NCBI GenBank assembly: GCA_019455045.1
Contig: JACFND010000002.1
Location: 83,386 to 147,385, forward strand
DNA: 64,000 bases
Reading direction: 5' to 3'
Source of the DNA: Flavobacteriia bacterium
Lineage (GTDB): Bacteria > Bacteroidota > Bacteroidia > Flavobacteriales > Weeksellaceae
The notes beneath the pieces were generated by a model, which saw only the letters and a program-made list of their open reading frames with translations, ran no database searches and was not told the origin of the DNA. This document shows positions 51,574 to 60,576 of the stretch, in pieces (position 1 is the stretch's first letter; every line of letters starts with the position of its first letter). The position numbers were made by a program, and so were the translations under genes.

Positions 51574-53046
51574 TTAAAAAAAATATTTGACTTCTGATTT
51601 TTTAATTTTCCCCATTGCATTTCTGGGCAGTGAATTGACAAAAACGAATCGTCTCGGCTGTTTGTAATGCGCCAGACTGTCTTTGAGTCTTTGTTTGATT
51701 TCACCTTCAGAAATCTGACCGACAATTGCAGCAGCAATCAGTTCGCCCCAACGGTCATCTGCCAGACCGACCACCGCACATTCACTGATTTCGGGAAAAG
51801 ACAGCAGTACATTTTCAATTTCAAGTGCAGAAATTTTGTAACCGCCCGATTTGATGATATCACTCGACATTCTGCCAAGTATTTTGTAATATCCGTCCGC
51901 ACTGAATTCAACCACATCGCCCGTTTTGAACCAGCCGTCCGAAAATGATTTTTTGGTTTCTTCGTCTTTGTTCCAATATCTTTTGAAAACCGTATCACCT
52001 TTAACATATAATTCGCCGGCAGTATCCGGTTCTTTGATTTCGATTCCATTTTCATCAACCGCTCTGACCGAAACAAACGGAAGCGGCTGACCGACCGTTC
52101 CGGGTCTTCTTTCACCATTCAGCGGATTTGAAAGCGCCATCCCGATTTCGGTCATTCCGTATCTTTCCAATAAAATTTGTCCGCTGATTGATTTCCATTT
52201 TTCAAGCACCGGAATCGGCAAAGCAGCAGAACCGCTGACCATCAGCCTCATTTTCTTCATGCCCGATTGCCAATTTAATTTTTCATCTTCATCAATCGAT
52301 TCAAAATGTTCGATCAGTTTGTGATAAATCGTCGGGACTGCCATAAACAGCGTCAATTCACCGCTGCTCATCCTTTTTCTGACTTCAGCCGAATCAAATT
52401 TTCTGTGCATTTCCAGAATTGCACCATTGTATAATGCACAACAGCTGATATTGACCATACCGTGGATATGATGCATCGGCAGCACATTCAAAATCCTGTC
52501 GGCGGGAGACCATTCCCAGGCAGCAGAAAGCGATCTGATCTGAGCATCGAGCTGACGATGACCGATCACCACTCCTTTCGGACGACCGGTGGTGCCCGAG
52601 GTATAAATCATCAGCGCATCATTTTCAAAATTGGTTTCTTCAGGATTTAATTCAATTTCAGTTTCAATTTTTTCAAGTTCCGAAATTGAAATTTTATTGA
52701 TTTTCAGCTTTTCAAAATCAGTAATATGACCGACCACCGAATCATCATAAATCAAAAGATCAGAACCGGTATCTTCAATCAGATAATCGATTTCCTCTTT
52801 TGGATGAGCAATATGAATCGGAACCGCAATCCTTCCGCAAAGCCAGATCGCCCATTGTACTTTGAGATAATCAAAACCGGACGGAATCATATATAACAAT
52901 GGAGAACCATCGGTCGTTTGACTCTTAATTTGTTTTGCAGTCAAAACCGCAGACCGATGCAATTCGCTGTAACTGTAGGTTCCTTTCGAATCGATGACCG
53001 CAATCCGTTCGCCGAACTTCAGACTGTTTTGAATCAAAGGAATCAT
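51574..53046 (-). CDS. AMP-binding acyl-CoA synthetase, malonyl-CoA synthetase-like (MatB/ACSF3)
   Basis: 490 aa adenylate-forming enzyme. Motifs: YTSGTTGRPKGVVIGHRQL (P-loop), LPMHHIHGMVNISCCALYNG, FMAVPTIYHKLIEHFE, ILLERYGMTEIGMALSNPLN, GWFKTGDVVEFSADGYYKIL and GRMSSDIIKSGGYKISALEI, and the catalytic Lys near NAMGKIKKSE. The ERYGMTEIGMALSNPL and MHHxHG segments match ACSF3/MatB-type malonyl-CoA synthetases more than long-chain ligases. It probably activates malonate or methylmalonate; not proven. The PIG-L gene is next to it upstream on the minus strand (15 bp). Confidence 0.85.
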   Translation of the reverse strand: MIPLIQNSLKFGERIAVIDSKGTYSYSELHRSAVLTAKQIKSQTTDGSPLLYMIPSGFDYLKVQWAIWLCGRIAVPIHIAHPKEEIDYLIEDTGSDLLIYDDSVVGHITDFEKLKINKISISELEKIETEIELNPEETNFENDALMIYTSGTTGRPKGVVIGHRQLDAQIRSLSAAWEWSPADRILNVLPMHHIHGMVNISCCALYNGAILEMHRKFDSAEVRKRMSSGELTLFMAVPTIYHKLIEHFESIDEDEKLNWQSGMKKMRLMVSGSAALPIPVLEKWKSISGQILLERYGMTEIGMALSNPLNGERRPGTVGQPLPFVSVRAVDENGIEIKEPDTAGELYVKGDTVFKRYWNKDEETKKSFSDGWFKTGDVVEFSADGYYKILGRMSSDIIKSGGYKISALEIENVLLSFPEISECAVVGLADDRWGELIAAAIVGQISEGEIKQRLKDSLAHYKQPRRFVFVNSLPRNAMGKIKKSEVKYFF

Positions 53047-53061
53047 TTTGTTTGTTTTAAT

Positions 53062-55542
53062 TTATTTTCCGAGCGAAAGAATATTTGCCAAAAGACGATA
53101 CGCACCGGGCACACCGGCAGGCAGCTCTCTGAAGAAACTCAAACCGGTATAGACATAATAACCCTTGCCGTATTTTGCAACCAGCAGACTGCCGTCCATC
53201 GGCGATTCGCCTTTGTCGTTCATCGAAAGTACAGCCGTAAATTCGGCATCCCATTGATTTGGAAAATACAGACCTCTCTCCTGCACCCAGCCTTCAAAAT
53301 CTTTTTGGCTGATTTTATTCGGCGAATTCAAAACCGGATTTTCCGCTGCCAAAAATCTGACCTCAGAAAATTCATCGGTCACACGGTCTCTCGACAATTT
53401 CAACGGAAGCGGCGAAATCTCATCGGTGACCAGCGGCTGATTGGTGTTGTACTGAACCATCAGATTTCCGCCGTTTTTGACATAATCAAACAATATTTTG
53501 TTTTTGAATTTCAATTCGGGAACCACATTAAATGCCCTTACACCCAATACCACCGCATCAAACGATTTCAGATTTTCTGTTGTGATTTCAGTTGGCGAAA
53601 GCACCTGAACCTCATAACCGATCTGTTTCAGATTTTCTGGCAGTGAATCTCCCGCACCTTCTATATATGCAATCCGATCACCTTTTTTCTTCAGATCGAT
53701 ATGCACAATCTTTGATTCTGCCGGCAAAACGATTTTCTGATCCGGAATATGACTGTAAGAAATCTCAATCAGTTCTTTGTCAAATTTTTGATTTCCGATT
53801 GTAAACTCGGGAGTCAGCAGTGATTCACTCTGGTGTTTTGGCGGATAAAGCGTAAACTCAACCGTTTTAATTTCACCTTTTTTGGAAAGTTTTACCTCTT
53901 CAAATTCGGGGCTGACTTTCCATCCGTCATTGACTTTCAGACTCAGTCTGCCCTGAGAATCATCCAAAAAAGCTTTGACATCGATTTTGACGGTTTTTGG
54001 ATTCTCATCTCCAAAAACCATTACTTTTTCATCTGTTTTTAATGAAATCTGAGGAACAATTGCAAACGGTTTGTACACCTCACCTTTGGTCGGATCTTTA
54101 AATTTATACAGCAGCGGACGGTCAATGGTCATTTCTTTTCCTTCAATTTTCAGATTGAAAGAAGCTTCAAATTGATTTGGATTTTCAGCCAGACCGATCA
54201 GTTTCGGATCATCGACCCGATACATGCCCACACTCCCTTTTTCATCCAGCCAATAAGGCGAAGTCGGTTTTTGATCTTTTGGAATTTGAATATTTTGAGT
54301 CAGTTTCAGACTTTTTCCTTTTTCAAGTTTTTGGTTGACTGTCAGAAGTTTTCCGCTGAAATCAATCGAATTCAGAAAAATATCCCGGTTGCTTCTGTTG
54401 AGCACTTCGATTTCCAATTTTAAATCTTCACCTGCAACAGCAGTCTGAGAAGGCGTTATCACCTCTAACACCAAACCTGTTGCGGCAGCAACTATCTTTT
54501 TGATTTCATCCGATTTGATCGGTTTCCAATGATCTTCATCCAGTTTTTGAATCATTTCATAAGCCTTCATCAGATCGGGAACCGAAGCAGCTGGATTTCT
54601 GAAATCATATTCTTTTTCAACTTTTGAAAGCAGTTCACCGATCGGTTTTCCATTTTTTACACGGGTCCAGCCGGTATCGATTCCTTCAAAAATATCGGCT
54701 TTTGGCATTCCGCCTTTCAGCGGTTCCAGATATTCAACCGTTCCACCCAAATCGGGAATCGAACCAAAACCCTGCGAACTGTGCTGACTGCGGCTGCTTG
54801 CTGCAATCTCTGAATTGCTTACACCCAGCGACGGAAAATATTTCCCGATTTCCATTTCAAAAAACTTGGTCCGGTCAGCTTTTTTAAATGCTTCAATGCT
54901 GCCGTACATAAACCAGGAATCATTAAAAAACAGTCTTTTAGGCTGCCAGACTGCAGTTCTTTTCAACTGATCCGGAAAACGGTTCGGATCGCCTGCCAGA
55001 TCAAAAGCTTCAACACTCAGCATGGCAGAAGCGGTATGGTGGCCATGCGTTTTGCCCGGTGTACGATGGTCAAAACGGTCGATGATGATATCGGGCTGAA
55101 ATTTTCTGATGATGTACACCAGATCGCTCAGCACCTGATTTCTGTCCCAAAACTGAAAAGTCTCGTCCGGATTTTTTGAATAACCAAAATCATTTGCTCT
55201 GGTGAAAAACTGAACACCTCCGTCAATGCTTCTCGCCTGAAGCAGTTCGCGGGTTCTGATCACGCCAAGCAGTTCTCTGAGTTCGGGTCCGATCAGATTC
55301 TGACCGCCGTCTCCGCGGGTCATCGACACATAACCGGTCCGTGCATGAACCGAGTTTGAAAAATAAGATATCAGATTTGTGTTTTCGTCGTCCGGGTGGG
55401 CGGCCACATATAAAACCGAACCCAAAAAGTTTAGCTTTTGAATGGATTCATAAATTTCAGATGAATTCATCTCCATTTTATTTTGACCGTAATTGAAACT
55501 GAATAAGCTGATTAAAAGAATGAAAGAAAGCTGCTTCCGCAT
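53062..55542 (-). CDS. PIG-L family deacetylase, large secreted form
   Basis: 826 aa. Signal peptide (MRKQLSFILLISLFSFNYGQ). The N-terminal PIG-L domain (about 25-300) has the zinc motif YVAAHPDDENTNLISYFSN, then VSMTRGDGGQNLIGPELREL and the GKTHGHHTASAMLSVEAFDL metal-binding part. The middle is beta-rich, and the C-terminal about 640-826 is glutamine-amidotransferase-like (FDAVVLGVRAFNVVPELKF, NGGNLMVQYNTNQPLV). Large forms like this occur in Bacteroidota and likely deacetylate an amino-sugar glycan in the periplasm; substrate unknown. It precedes the synthetase gene by 15 bp. Confidence 0.9.
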   Translation of the reverse strand: MRKQLSFILLISLFSFNYGQNKMEMNSSEIYESIQKLNFLGSVLYVAAHPDDENTNLISYFSNSVHARTGYVSMTRGDGGQNLIGPELRELLGVIRTRELLQARSIDGGVQFFTRANDFGYSKNPDETFQFWDRNQVLSDLVYIIRKFQPDIIIDRFDHRTPGKTHGHHTASAMLSVEAFDLAGDPNRFPDQLKRTAVWQPKRLFFNDSWFMYGSIEAFKKADRTKFFEMEIGKYFPSLGVSNSEIAASSRSQHSSQGFGSIPDLGGTVEYLEPLKGGMPKADIFEGIDTGWTRVKNGKPIGELLSKVEKEYDFRNPAASVPDLMKAYEMIQKLDEDHWKPIKSDEIKKIVAAATGLVLEVITPSQTAVAGEDLKLEIEVLNRSNRDIFLNSIDFSGKLLTVNQKLEKGKSLKLTQNIQIPKDQKPTSPYWLDEKGSVGMYRVDDPKLIGLAENPNQFEASFNLKIEGKEMTIDRPLLYKFKDPTKGEVYKPFAIVPQISLKTDEKVMVFGDENPKTVKIDVKAFLDDSQGRLSLKVNDGWKVSPEFEEVKLSKKGEIKTVEFTLYPPKHQSESLLTPEFTIGNQKFDKELIEISYSHIPDQKIVLPAESKIVHIDLKKKGDRIAYIEGAGDSLPENLKQIGYEVQVLSPTEITTENLKSFDAVVLGVRAFNVVPELKFKNKILFDYVKNGGNLMVQYNTNQPLVTDEISPLPLKLSRDRVTDEFSEVRFLAAENPVLNSPNKISQKDFEGWVQERGLYFPNQWDAEFTAVLSMNDKGESPMDGSLLVAKYGKGYYVYTGLSFFRELPAGVPGAYRLLANILSLGK

Positions 55543-55680
55543 TGTTTTTTATTTTCAGCTTATAAAGTTAGGAATTTTGAAAAGAAAAAAGGATTTCAGC
55601 CGATTCAATTATTTTCAGGAATGAATTTCAAAAACGAGATGTTCGTATTTTCCGCCCATCAGATTTTTAAAACCAAACGA

Positions 55681-56178
55681 TCAAAAACCGATTTTTTGAT
55701 ACAGTTTTTTGGCGGAAGGATTTTGAACATCAACCAAGAGCCCGACTTTTTCAAAACCTTCAGCCTTTGCTTTTTCAATCATCGCTTCAATCAGTTTTCT
55801 GCCGATTCCTTTTCTCTGATGATCTGCCGAAACGCTGACCGTATCGATATACAGTTCTCCTGCTTCGGTTTCGTCTTCGGGTGTTTGGGTGTAATTGTAT
55901 TTTTCTTTGATATAATCCAGAAAAGGTTTTCTGAGCTGATCCAATTTTGAACCGTCATAAGCTGTAATTGAACCTGTAATTTCATTCGATTCAACTGCAA
56001 TCAGACAATTTTCAAAACTGTACTGATTTGATTTTTGAGCAATAAAGAATTTGAATAATTCCAAAGCTTCATTCCAATCACTTTTTCCGACAAACTGAAA
56101 CGCCATATCTTCCATCGCCTGAACGGTCAATGCTGCAAGTCTGCCGCTGTCTTCGGGTTTTGCTTTTCTGATTTCCAT
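55681..56178 (-). CDS. GNAT family N-acetyltransferase
   Basis: 165 aa. The acetyl-CoA-binding motif A is TVSVSADHQRKGIGRKLIEA (about 110-130), and the end PSAKKLYQKIGF is typical motif B. The N-terminus IRKAKPEDSGRLAALTVQAM fits the fold. The substrate is unknown. It begins 4 bp after the ABC ATPase stop, so the two are probably cotranscribed. Confidence 0.92.
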   Translation of the reverse strand: MEIRKAKPEDSGRLAALTVQAMEDMAFQFVGKSDWNEALELFKFFIAQKSNQYSFENCLIAVESNEITGSITAYDGSKLDQLRKPFLDYIKEKYNYTQTPEDETEAGELYIDTVSVSADHQRKGIGRKLIEAMIEKAKAEGFEKVGLLVDVQNPSAKKLYQKIGF

Positions 56179-56182
56179 CCGG

Positions 56183-56881
56183 TCAATCTGCAGTCAGCTG
56201 GTGGAATGCATCCTCAAGACTATTGTACTGTCCTTTGAAATTTTCAATTGGACTGTCAGAAATGATTTTTCCTTTGTTGAGCAGAATCACACGACTGCAC
56301 AATGCTTCCACTTCCTGCATAATATGTGTGGAAAGAATCACAGTTTTGCTTTTTCCGATTTCTCTGATCAGATCTCTGATTTCCAAAATCTGATTCGGAT
56401 CCAGACCGTTGGTCGGCTCGTCAAGAATCAGTATGTCGGGATTTGACAAAATCGCCTGTGCCAGCCCGACTCTTTGTTTGTATCCTTTTGAAAGCTGACC
56501 GATTTTTTTGTGACTTTCGGGCGACAGACCCACTTTTTCAATTACTTCTTCAATCCGCTTTTTGTTTTCGCTTCTGATGTTTGAAACAAATTTCAAATAT
56601 TCACGGACATACATTTCATAATACAAAGGATTGTTTTCAGCCAAAAAACCGATTCTTTTTTTGGTTTCAACCGGCTGATCGAGCACCGAAAAATCATCCA
56701 CATTGATTTCTCCTTCATCAGGAAGAATCGCTCCGGTTACACATTTCATCAGCGTAGATTTCCCGGCGCCGTTGGGTCCGAGCAAACCGACAACTTCACC
56801 GTTTTGAATCGAAAACGAAACATTGTCCAGCGCTTTTTGAGCACCGTATCTTTTGGTCAGTCCGCTGATGATGATTCCCAT
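56183..56881 (-). CDS. gldA: GldA-like ABC transporter ATP-binding protein
   Basis: 232 aa, one ABC ATPase domain: Walker A GLLGPNGAGKSTLMK, Q-loop near IGFLAENNPLYYEMYVREYL, signature QLSKGYKQRVGLAQ, Walker B DILILDEPTNGLDPNQ, and the H-loop STHIMQEVEAL. The segments ENNPLYYEMYVREYL and LSPESHKKIGQLSKGYKQRV match GldA closely. The chain stops at about 232 aa, shorter than the roughly 300 aa of GldA, and the partner genes gldF and gldG are not in the window. It is probably GldA but a related ATPase is possible. Confidence 0.82.
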   Translation of the reverse strand: MGIIISGLTKRYGAQKALDNVSFSIQNGEVVGLLGPNGAGKSTLMKCVTGAILPDEGEINVDDFSVLDQPVETKKRIGFLAENNPLYYEMYVREYLKFVSNIRSENKKRIEEVIEKVGLSPESHKKIGQLSKGYKQRVGLAQAILSNPDILILDEPTNGLDPNQILEIRDLIREIGKSKTVILSTHIMQEVEALCSRVILLNKGKIISDSPIENFKGQYNSLEDAFHQLTAD

Positions 56882-57075
56882 AATCTGAATTTATGCTGCA
56901 AAAATAGGAATTTTAAATACAAAGATTTGAAACTTTCACTCAGCCGTCATGCATTGATTTTTGGCGTGAATTCAAACTCAAAAATAAGAATTAACAAAGC
57001 TTTTAGAATGTTTAGAAAGATTTTAAACGAACTATTTTCTAATTTCGCCCAAGGTTTAGGGTTAAAACTGTTTGG

Positions 57076-57561
57076 ATGAGAAAATTTGGTTTTTTGTATG
57101 TTTTAATGATTTTTCTGATGTTTTCATCATTTGTTTCCGGCCCGGAAATCAATGATGTTTACGAATTGAAGATCGAGGCGGGCGGCTGTCATTATCAGGT
57201 GCAGGTCAACGATCAGACCGTTTTGGACGGAAAATCTTATCAGAGCATCGAAAAGAAAATTAAAATCAACGACAAACTGACCGAAAACGGCGAACAGCTG
57301 ATCAACGTTCATATGTACAGGATTTCGAGAGAGATGCCCCTGAAAACCACAAAGGGTTTTGTCAATCTGAGTCTTCAAAAAACAGTCAAAGATTCCACCA
57401 TACTGATCAAAGAAGTCAAACTTCCGACTTTTGCTTACGACAACGACGAAGACCAGCCGCAAAGCATCAGCGGATCGATTGAATTTAAAATTGAAAAGAA
57501 GGAAGCCGGAATTAACGAAAAAGAAAAACCGGTTAAAAAAGATTCGATTCAGTCAAAATAA
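57076..57561 (+). CDS. Secreted hypothetical protein
   Basis: 161 aa with a signal peptide (MRKFGFLYVLMIFLMFSSFV). The mature part is a likely beta-sandwich (VYELKIEAGGCHYQVQVNDQ, KGFVNLSLQKTVKDSTILIK) and ends in a Lys/Glu-rich tail (EKEKPVKKDSIQSK). One Cys is present after the signal region (GGCHYQ), not a lipobox. I do not recognise the family. It converges on the e(P4) gene with no gap between stops. Function unknown. Confidence 0.6.
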   Translation: MRKFGFLYVLMIFLMFSSFVSGPEINDVYELKIEAGGCHYQVQVNDQTVLDGKSYQSIEKKIKINDKLTENGEQLINVHMYRISREMPLKTTKGFVNLSLQKTVKDSTILIKEVKLPTFAYDNDEDQPQSISGSIEFKIEKKEAGINEKEKPVKKDSIQSK

Positions 57562-58410
57562 TCAGTAACCTTTCACATTTTTTAAAATCACACTGTCCTT
57601 TTGTGCAGGTGAAAGTTTTGAATTGTAGCCCGGCATAAATGATTCCCATTCGCCATAACCCGAATTGGGCAGCACGATGAATCTTTTCCCAAATTCGACA
57701 GCATGCTCATCGGTCAAACGGTTTCTTTCGGCTTGTGATTTGTGATAAAAAATTTCTGAAAAATCACTCAGATTGTCGCCAAGCAGCAAAAAGATTTCAT
57801 ACTGTTCCAGCACCTGTTTTCTTCTTTCCTCTTTGTTTGAAGTATCTTTCATCAGCAGCACATGATCATCATCCGCAAACGGAAATCCAAGGGCTTTCAA
57901 ATTTTTGATCGTACCCGGCCGATCGTTTTCATTTCGGTTGCTGATATAAAAAACCACAACATTTCTCGAAGCTGCATAATTAAAAAATTCAACCGAACCC
58001 GGAAATGCAACCGCCTCTCCTTTTGAAGTCCAGTCGAGCCAGCTCTGCTGATCAAACTCTTTTCCCTTCAGCGCCTGAGTGACCGCATAAGGCGAATTGT
58101 CCAAAAAAGTTTCATCAATATCTGTCACAATCGCAATCGGTCTGAGATGCTGCATGCTCGATTTTTCCTTTACGATTTCGGTTGCAATATTGTACGCCTG
58201 ATAACACAAAGCCCTGAATTCGGCCGCATTCTGCTGCCACAATGCAGAATAAACTTTTCCGTTCAGCGAAATATCTTCGAGATGTCTTTGACCGTTATTT
58301 GAAGGAACAGAGATTCCCGCACTGCTGTCGGTAATGGTTACAACGGTTTTGCAGGAAACCGAAATCATCAGAATTGACAGTCCGATGATCAATTGATTTG
58401 AAAATTTCAT
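57562..58410 (-). CDS. 5'-nucleotidase/acid phosphatase, lipoprotein e(P4) family
   Basis: 282 aa. The signal peptide ends in a lipobox (LSILMISVSCKTV, Cys about 20). HAD-type acid phosphatase: VTDIDETFLDNSPY (the DxDE nucleophile, about 93-106), FYISNRNENDRPGTIKNLKA, and LLGDNLSDFSEIFY (acidic motif). e(P4)-type lipoproteins hydrolyse nucleotide monophosphates at the outer membrane, for example to release nicotinamide riboside from NMN. Periplasmic face or surface location is inferred. With nadB and nadE in the window a role in NAD salvage is plausible but unproven. Confidence 0.93.
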   Translation of the reverse strand: MKFSNQLIIGLSILMISVSCKTVVTITDSSAGISVPSNNGQRHLEDISLNGKVYSALWQQNAAEFRALCYQAYNIATEIVKEKSSMQHLRPIAIVTDIDETFLDNSPYAVTQALKGKEFDQQSWLDWTSKGEAVAFPGSVEFFNYAASRNVVVFYISNRNENDRPGTIKNLKALGFPFADDDHVLLMKDTSNKEERRKQVLEQYEIFLLLGDNLSDFSEIFYHKSQAERNRLTDEHAVEFGKRFIVLPNSGYGEWESFMPGYNSKLSPAQKDSVILKNVKGY

Positions 58411-58497
58411 GTTTGTGTTTCTTTGAATTACAAATGTAATTTTAATTTGGAAATTCGATTTTTAAATCATAAAATTTGAAAATTAAAATCAAAAAAT

Positions 58498-59883
58498 TTG
58501 GAGTACAAGGTTCTCACCGAAGATGATATTCAATTCTTCCAAAATACGATTAATCCTGAAAATGTACTAATTACAAATTTGGAAAAATACAGCCGTGACA
58601 CTACTGAACACCTTGAATTCTTTCCTGATATCGTTCTGAAACCGGGCAGTGCCGGAGAGATTTCAAAAATAGTTTCATACTGCAATCAGAAACTGCTTCC
58701 GATCACACCGCGCGGTGCCGGAACAGGATTGGCAGGCGGTGCACTTGCTGTGAAAGGCGGTGTGATGATTTCGGTCGAAAGGCTCAACCGAATCATTGAA
58801 ATCGATGAAAAGAACTTTCTGGTTACCGTTGAAGCGGGCGTTATCAATTATGAACTTCAAAAAGCTTTGGCCGAAAAAAATTTATTTTATCCGCCCGACC
58901 CGAGCAGTTGGCAGAGTTCTTTTATCGGCGGAAATGTTGCAACCAACGCAGGCGGTTCGAGAGCTGTCAAATACGGCGTGACCCGAAGTTATGTGCTGAA
59001 TCTTGAAGTCGTGCTGCCAAACGGAGATCTGATCTGGACCGGCGCAAACACGATTAAATTCAGTACCGGATTGGATATGACCGAGCTTTTTGTGGGCAGT
59101 GAAGGCATCCTGGGAATCATTACAAAAGCAGTTTTAAAAGTCTTGACAAAACCGAAAAAAGAAATTTCGCTGCTGATTCCTTTTAGAAATATGTTTGAAG
59201 CCTGCGATGCGGTTTCAGCGATTTTTCATTCGGGAATCAAACCTTCGGCGCTTGAATTTATCGAAAAAAGAGCGATCAACTGTACCATTGATTATCTGAA
59301 AGAAGTCAGCATTCCGATCGAAGACGAAATCGAAGCGCATCTGCTGGTTTCGATTGATGAAAACATTGAAGAACAGCTTTCTGAATGTGTGGAAATTGCT
59401 TCAAAATTTGATATCGGTGAAATTCTATTTGCTGAAACCGAACCAGAGAAAAACCGTTTGTGGCAGGTCAGAAGAAGGATTGCAGAAGCAGCACGAAATT
59501 GCGGTTATACCATCGAAGAAGATACGGTGGTGCCAAGAGCCAATCTCGCAAAACTGGTTGAATCTGCGCACAAACTCGCCGACAGCAGCGGTTTCAAAGT
59601 GGTTTGTTACGGACATGCCGGTGACGGAAATCTGCATATCCGGATCAATCATCCGAAATACAAAAATTCATACAATCAGCCCGAAATCAGAGAAATTCTG
59701 ACACAGCTTTTTGAAATTGTAAAATCATTGGGCGGAACGGTTTCAGGTGAACACGGAATCGGCCTGGTTCAAAAGGATTTTCTGCCGATCGTTTTTTCAG
59801 AAGCCAATCTGAATCTGCAGAAAACCATCAAAAATGCAATCGATCCGAAAAATATTATGAATCCCGGAAAAATTATTGTTTAA
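58498..59883 (+). CDS. FAD-linked oxidase, glycolate/D-lactate dehydrogenase type (TTG start)
   Basis: 461 aa. FAD-binding domain of the GlcD/D-lactate dehydrogenase group: PDIVLKPGSAGEISKIVSYC, ITPRGAGTGLAGGALAVKGG, IGGNVATNAGGSRAVKYGVT. The C-terminal FAD_oxidase_C half has CYGHAGDGNLHIRINHPKY and the GTVSGEHGIGLVQK signature. It probably oxidises a 2-hydroxy acid such as D-lactate or glycolate. The frame has no ATG from the in-frame stop at 58477-58479 to the conserved start, so TTG 58498 is used. A hairpin follows at 59889-59916. Confidence 0.92.
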   Translation: MEYKVLTEDDIQFFQNTINPENVLITNLEKYSRDTTEHLEFFPDIVLKPGSAGEISKIVSYCNQKLLPITPRGAGTGLAGGALAVKGGVMISVERLNRIIEIDEKNFLVTVEAGVINYELQKALAEKNLFYPPDPSSWQSSFIGGNVATNAGGSRAVKYGVTRSYVLNLEVVLPNGDLIWTGANTIKFSTGLDMTELFVGSEGILGIITKAVLKVLTKPKKEISLLIPFRNMFEACDAVSAIFHSGIKPSALEFIEKRAINCTIDYLKEVSIPIEDEIEAHLLVSIDENIEEQLSECVEIASKFDIGEILFAETEPEKNRLWQVRRRIAEAARNCGYTIEEDTVVPRANLAKLVESAHKLADSSGFKVVCYGHAGDGNLHIRINHPKYKNSYNQPEIREILTQLFEIVKSLGGTVSGEHGIGLVQKDFLPIVFSEANLNLQKTIKNAIDPKNIMNPGKIIV

Positions 59884-59888
59884 ATAAC

Positions 59889-59916
59889 CCTTCATGGGGC
59901 TTGAAGCTCTTGAAGG
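59889..59916 (+). terminator. Hairpin after the FAD oxidase gene
   Basis: CCTTCA with TGAAGG, enclosing GGGCTT-GA-AGCTC (one wobble); AT-rich sequence follows but no long T run, so it may only partly terminate. Confidence 0.5.
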
Positions 59917-59997
59917 ATTAATATTAAGACTTCGTTAAAATCACCTGCAGCTTGTCAAAATGAGCTAACTTTACCATCCAAATTTTCAAAACAGACA

Positions 59998-60576
59998 ATG
60001 AGCTTTTTTTTCAATTTTAACGAAGATATACCCGAAGAATTTTATTCTTCAGAAACCCATCAGCCGCACAACGAATGTTCGATTTGCGGAAATTCACTCA
60101 ATCGCGGAATGTATTTTATCGAGAAAGCATATCAGCGGACACACGACAAAAGGGAGTTTCAGCTGACTTTTGAATATGCGATCTGTGAAGACTGCAAAAA
60201 AGATATGATGGTCAGCATTTCAAAAGAATCATTTCAAAACATTCAGAAATTTGCAATGGAAATGGGCGATGTTTTTGATTTTGGCGAAATTGACAATGAC
60301 GAAATCAACAAGGATTATCTGATGACCCATTGTATGGCGACCGGAAAATCAATCGACGAACTCGATGAATATCATCTGCTTGGAATTTTTTCGGGCGACA
60401 AAATGATGCAGTTCCCGATGCTGTACGGCGACAGTTTTATAGAAGAATATTCGGAATTGCTTTCCGAAGAAACAAAAGGATTTTTTGATGATCTGTTCAA
60501 CGATATCACCATCATACCGCCTGCGCTTGCAAAAATTCTGGATGACGAAAAACCAAAAAGGCCGGTACTGATCTGA
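59998..60576 (+). CDS. Zinc-ribbon-type hypothetical protein
   Basis: 192 aa, acidic, no signal peptide. A CxxC pair is present near the N-terminus (HNECSICGNSLNRG) and again in AICEDCKKDMMVS (about C63/C66), a likely zinc site. The C-terminal half is acidic (FGEIDNDEINKDYLMTH, FFDDLFNDITIIPPALAKIL). I do not recognise the family; it is not like the zinc-ribbon protein at 28442 beyond the CxxC motif. It converges on nadB with adjacent stops. Confidence 0.6.
   Translation: MSFFFNFNEDIPEEFYSSETHQPHNECSICGNSLNRGMYFIEKAYQRTHDKREFQLTFEYAICEDCKKDMMVSISKESFQNIQKFAMEMGDVFDFGEIDNDEINKDYLMTHCMATGKSIDELDEYHLLGIFSGDKMMQFPMLYGDSFIEEYSELLSEETKGFFDDLFNDITIIPPALAKILDDEKPKRPVLI

Noticed and set aside
51486..51737. 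Minus-strand frame of 83 codons between the synthetase and the T9SS gene
   Set aside because: Overlaps the 3' end of the synthetase in another frame and shows no family resemblance.
52918..53646. Plus-strand frame of 242 codons across the synthetase and PIG-L genes
   Set aside because: Spans two confident minus-strand genes and has no motif.
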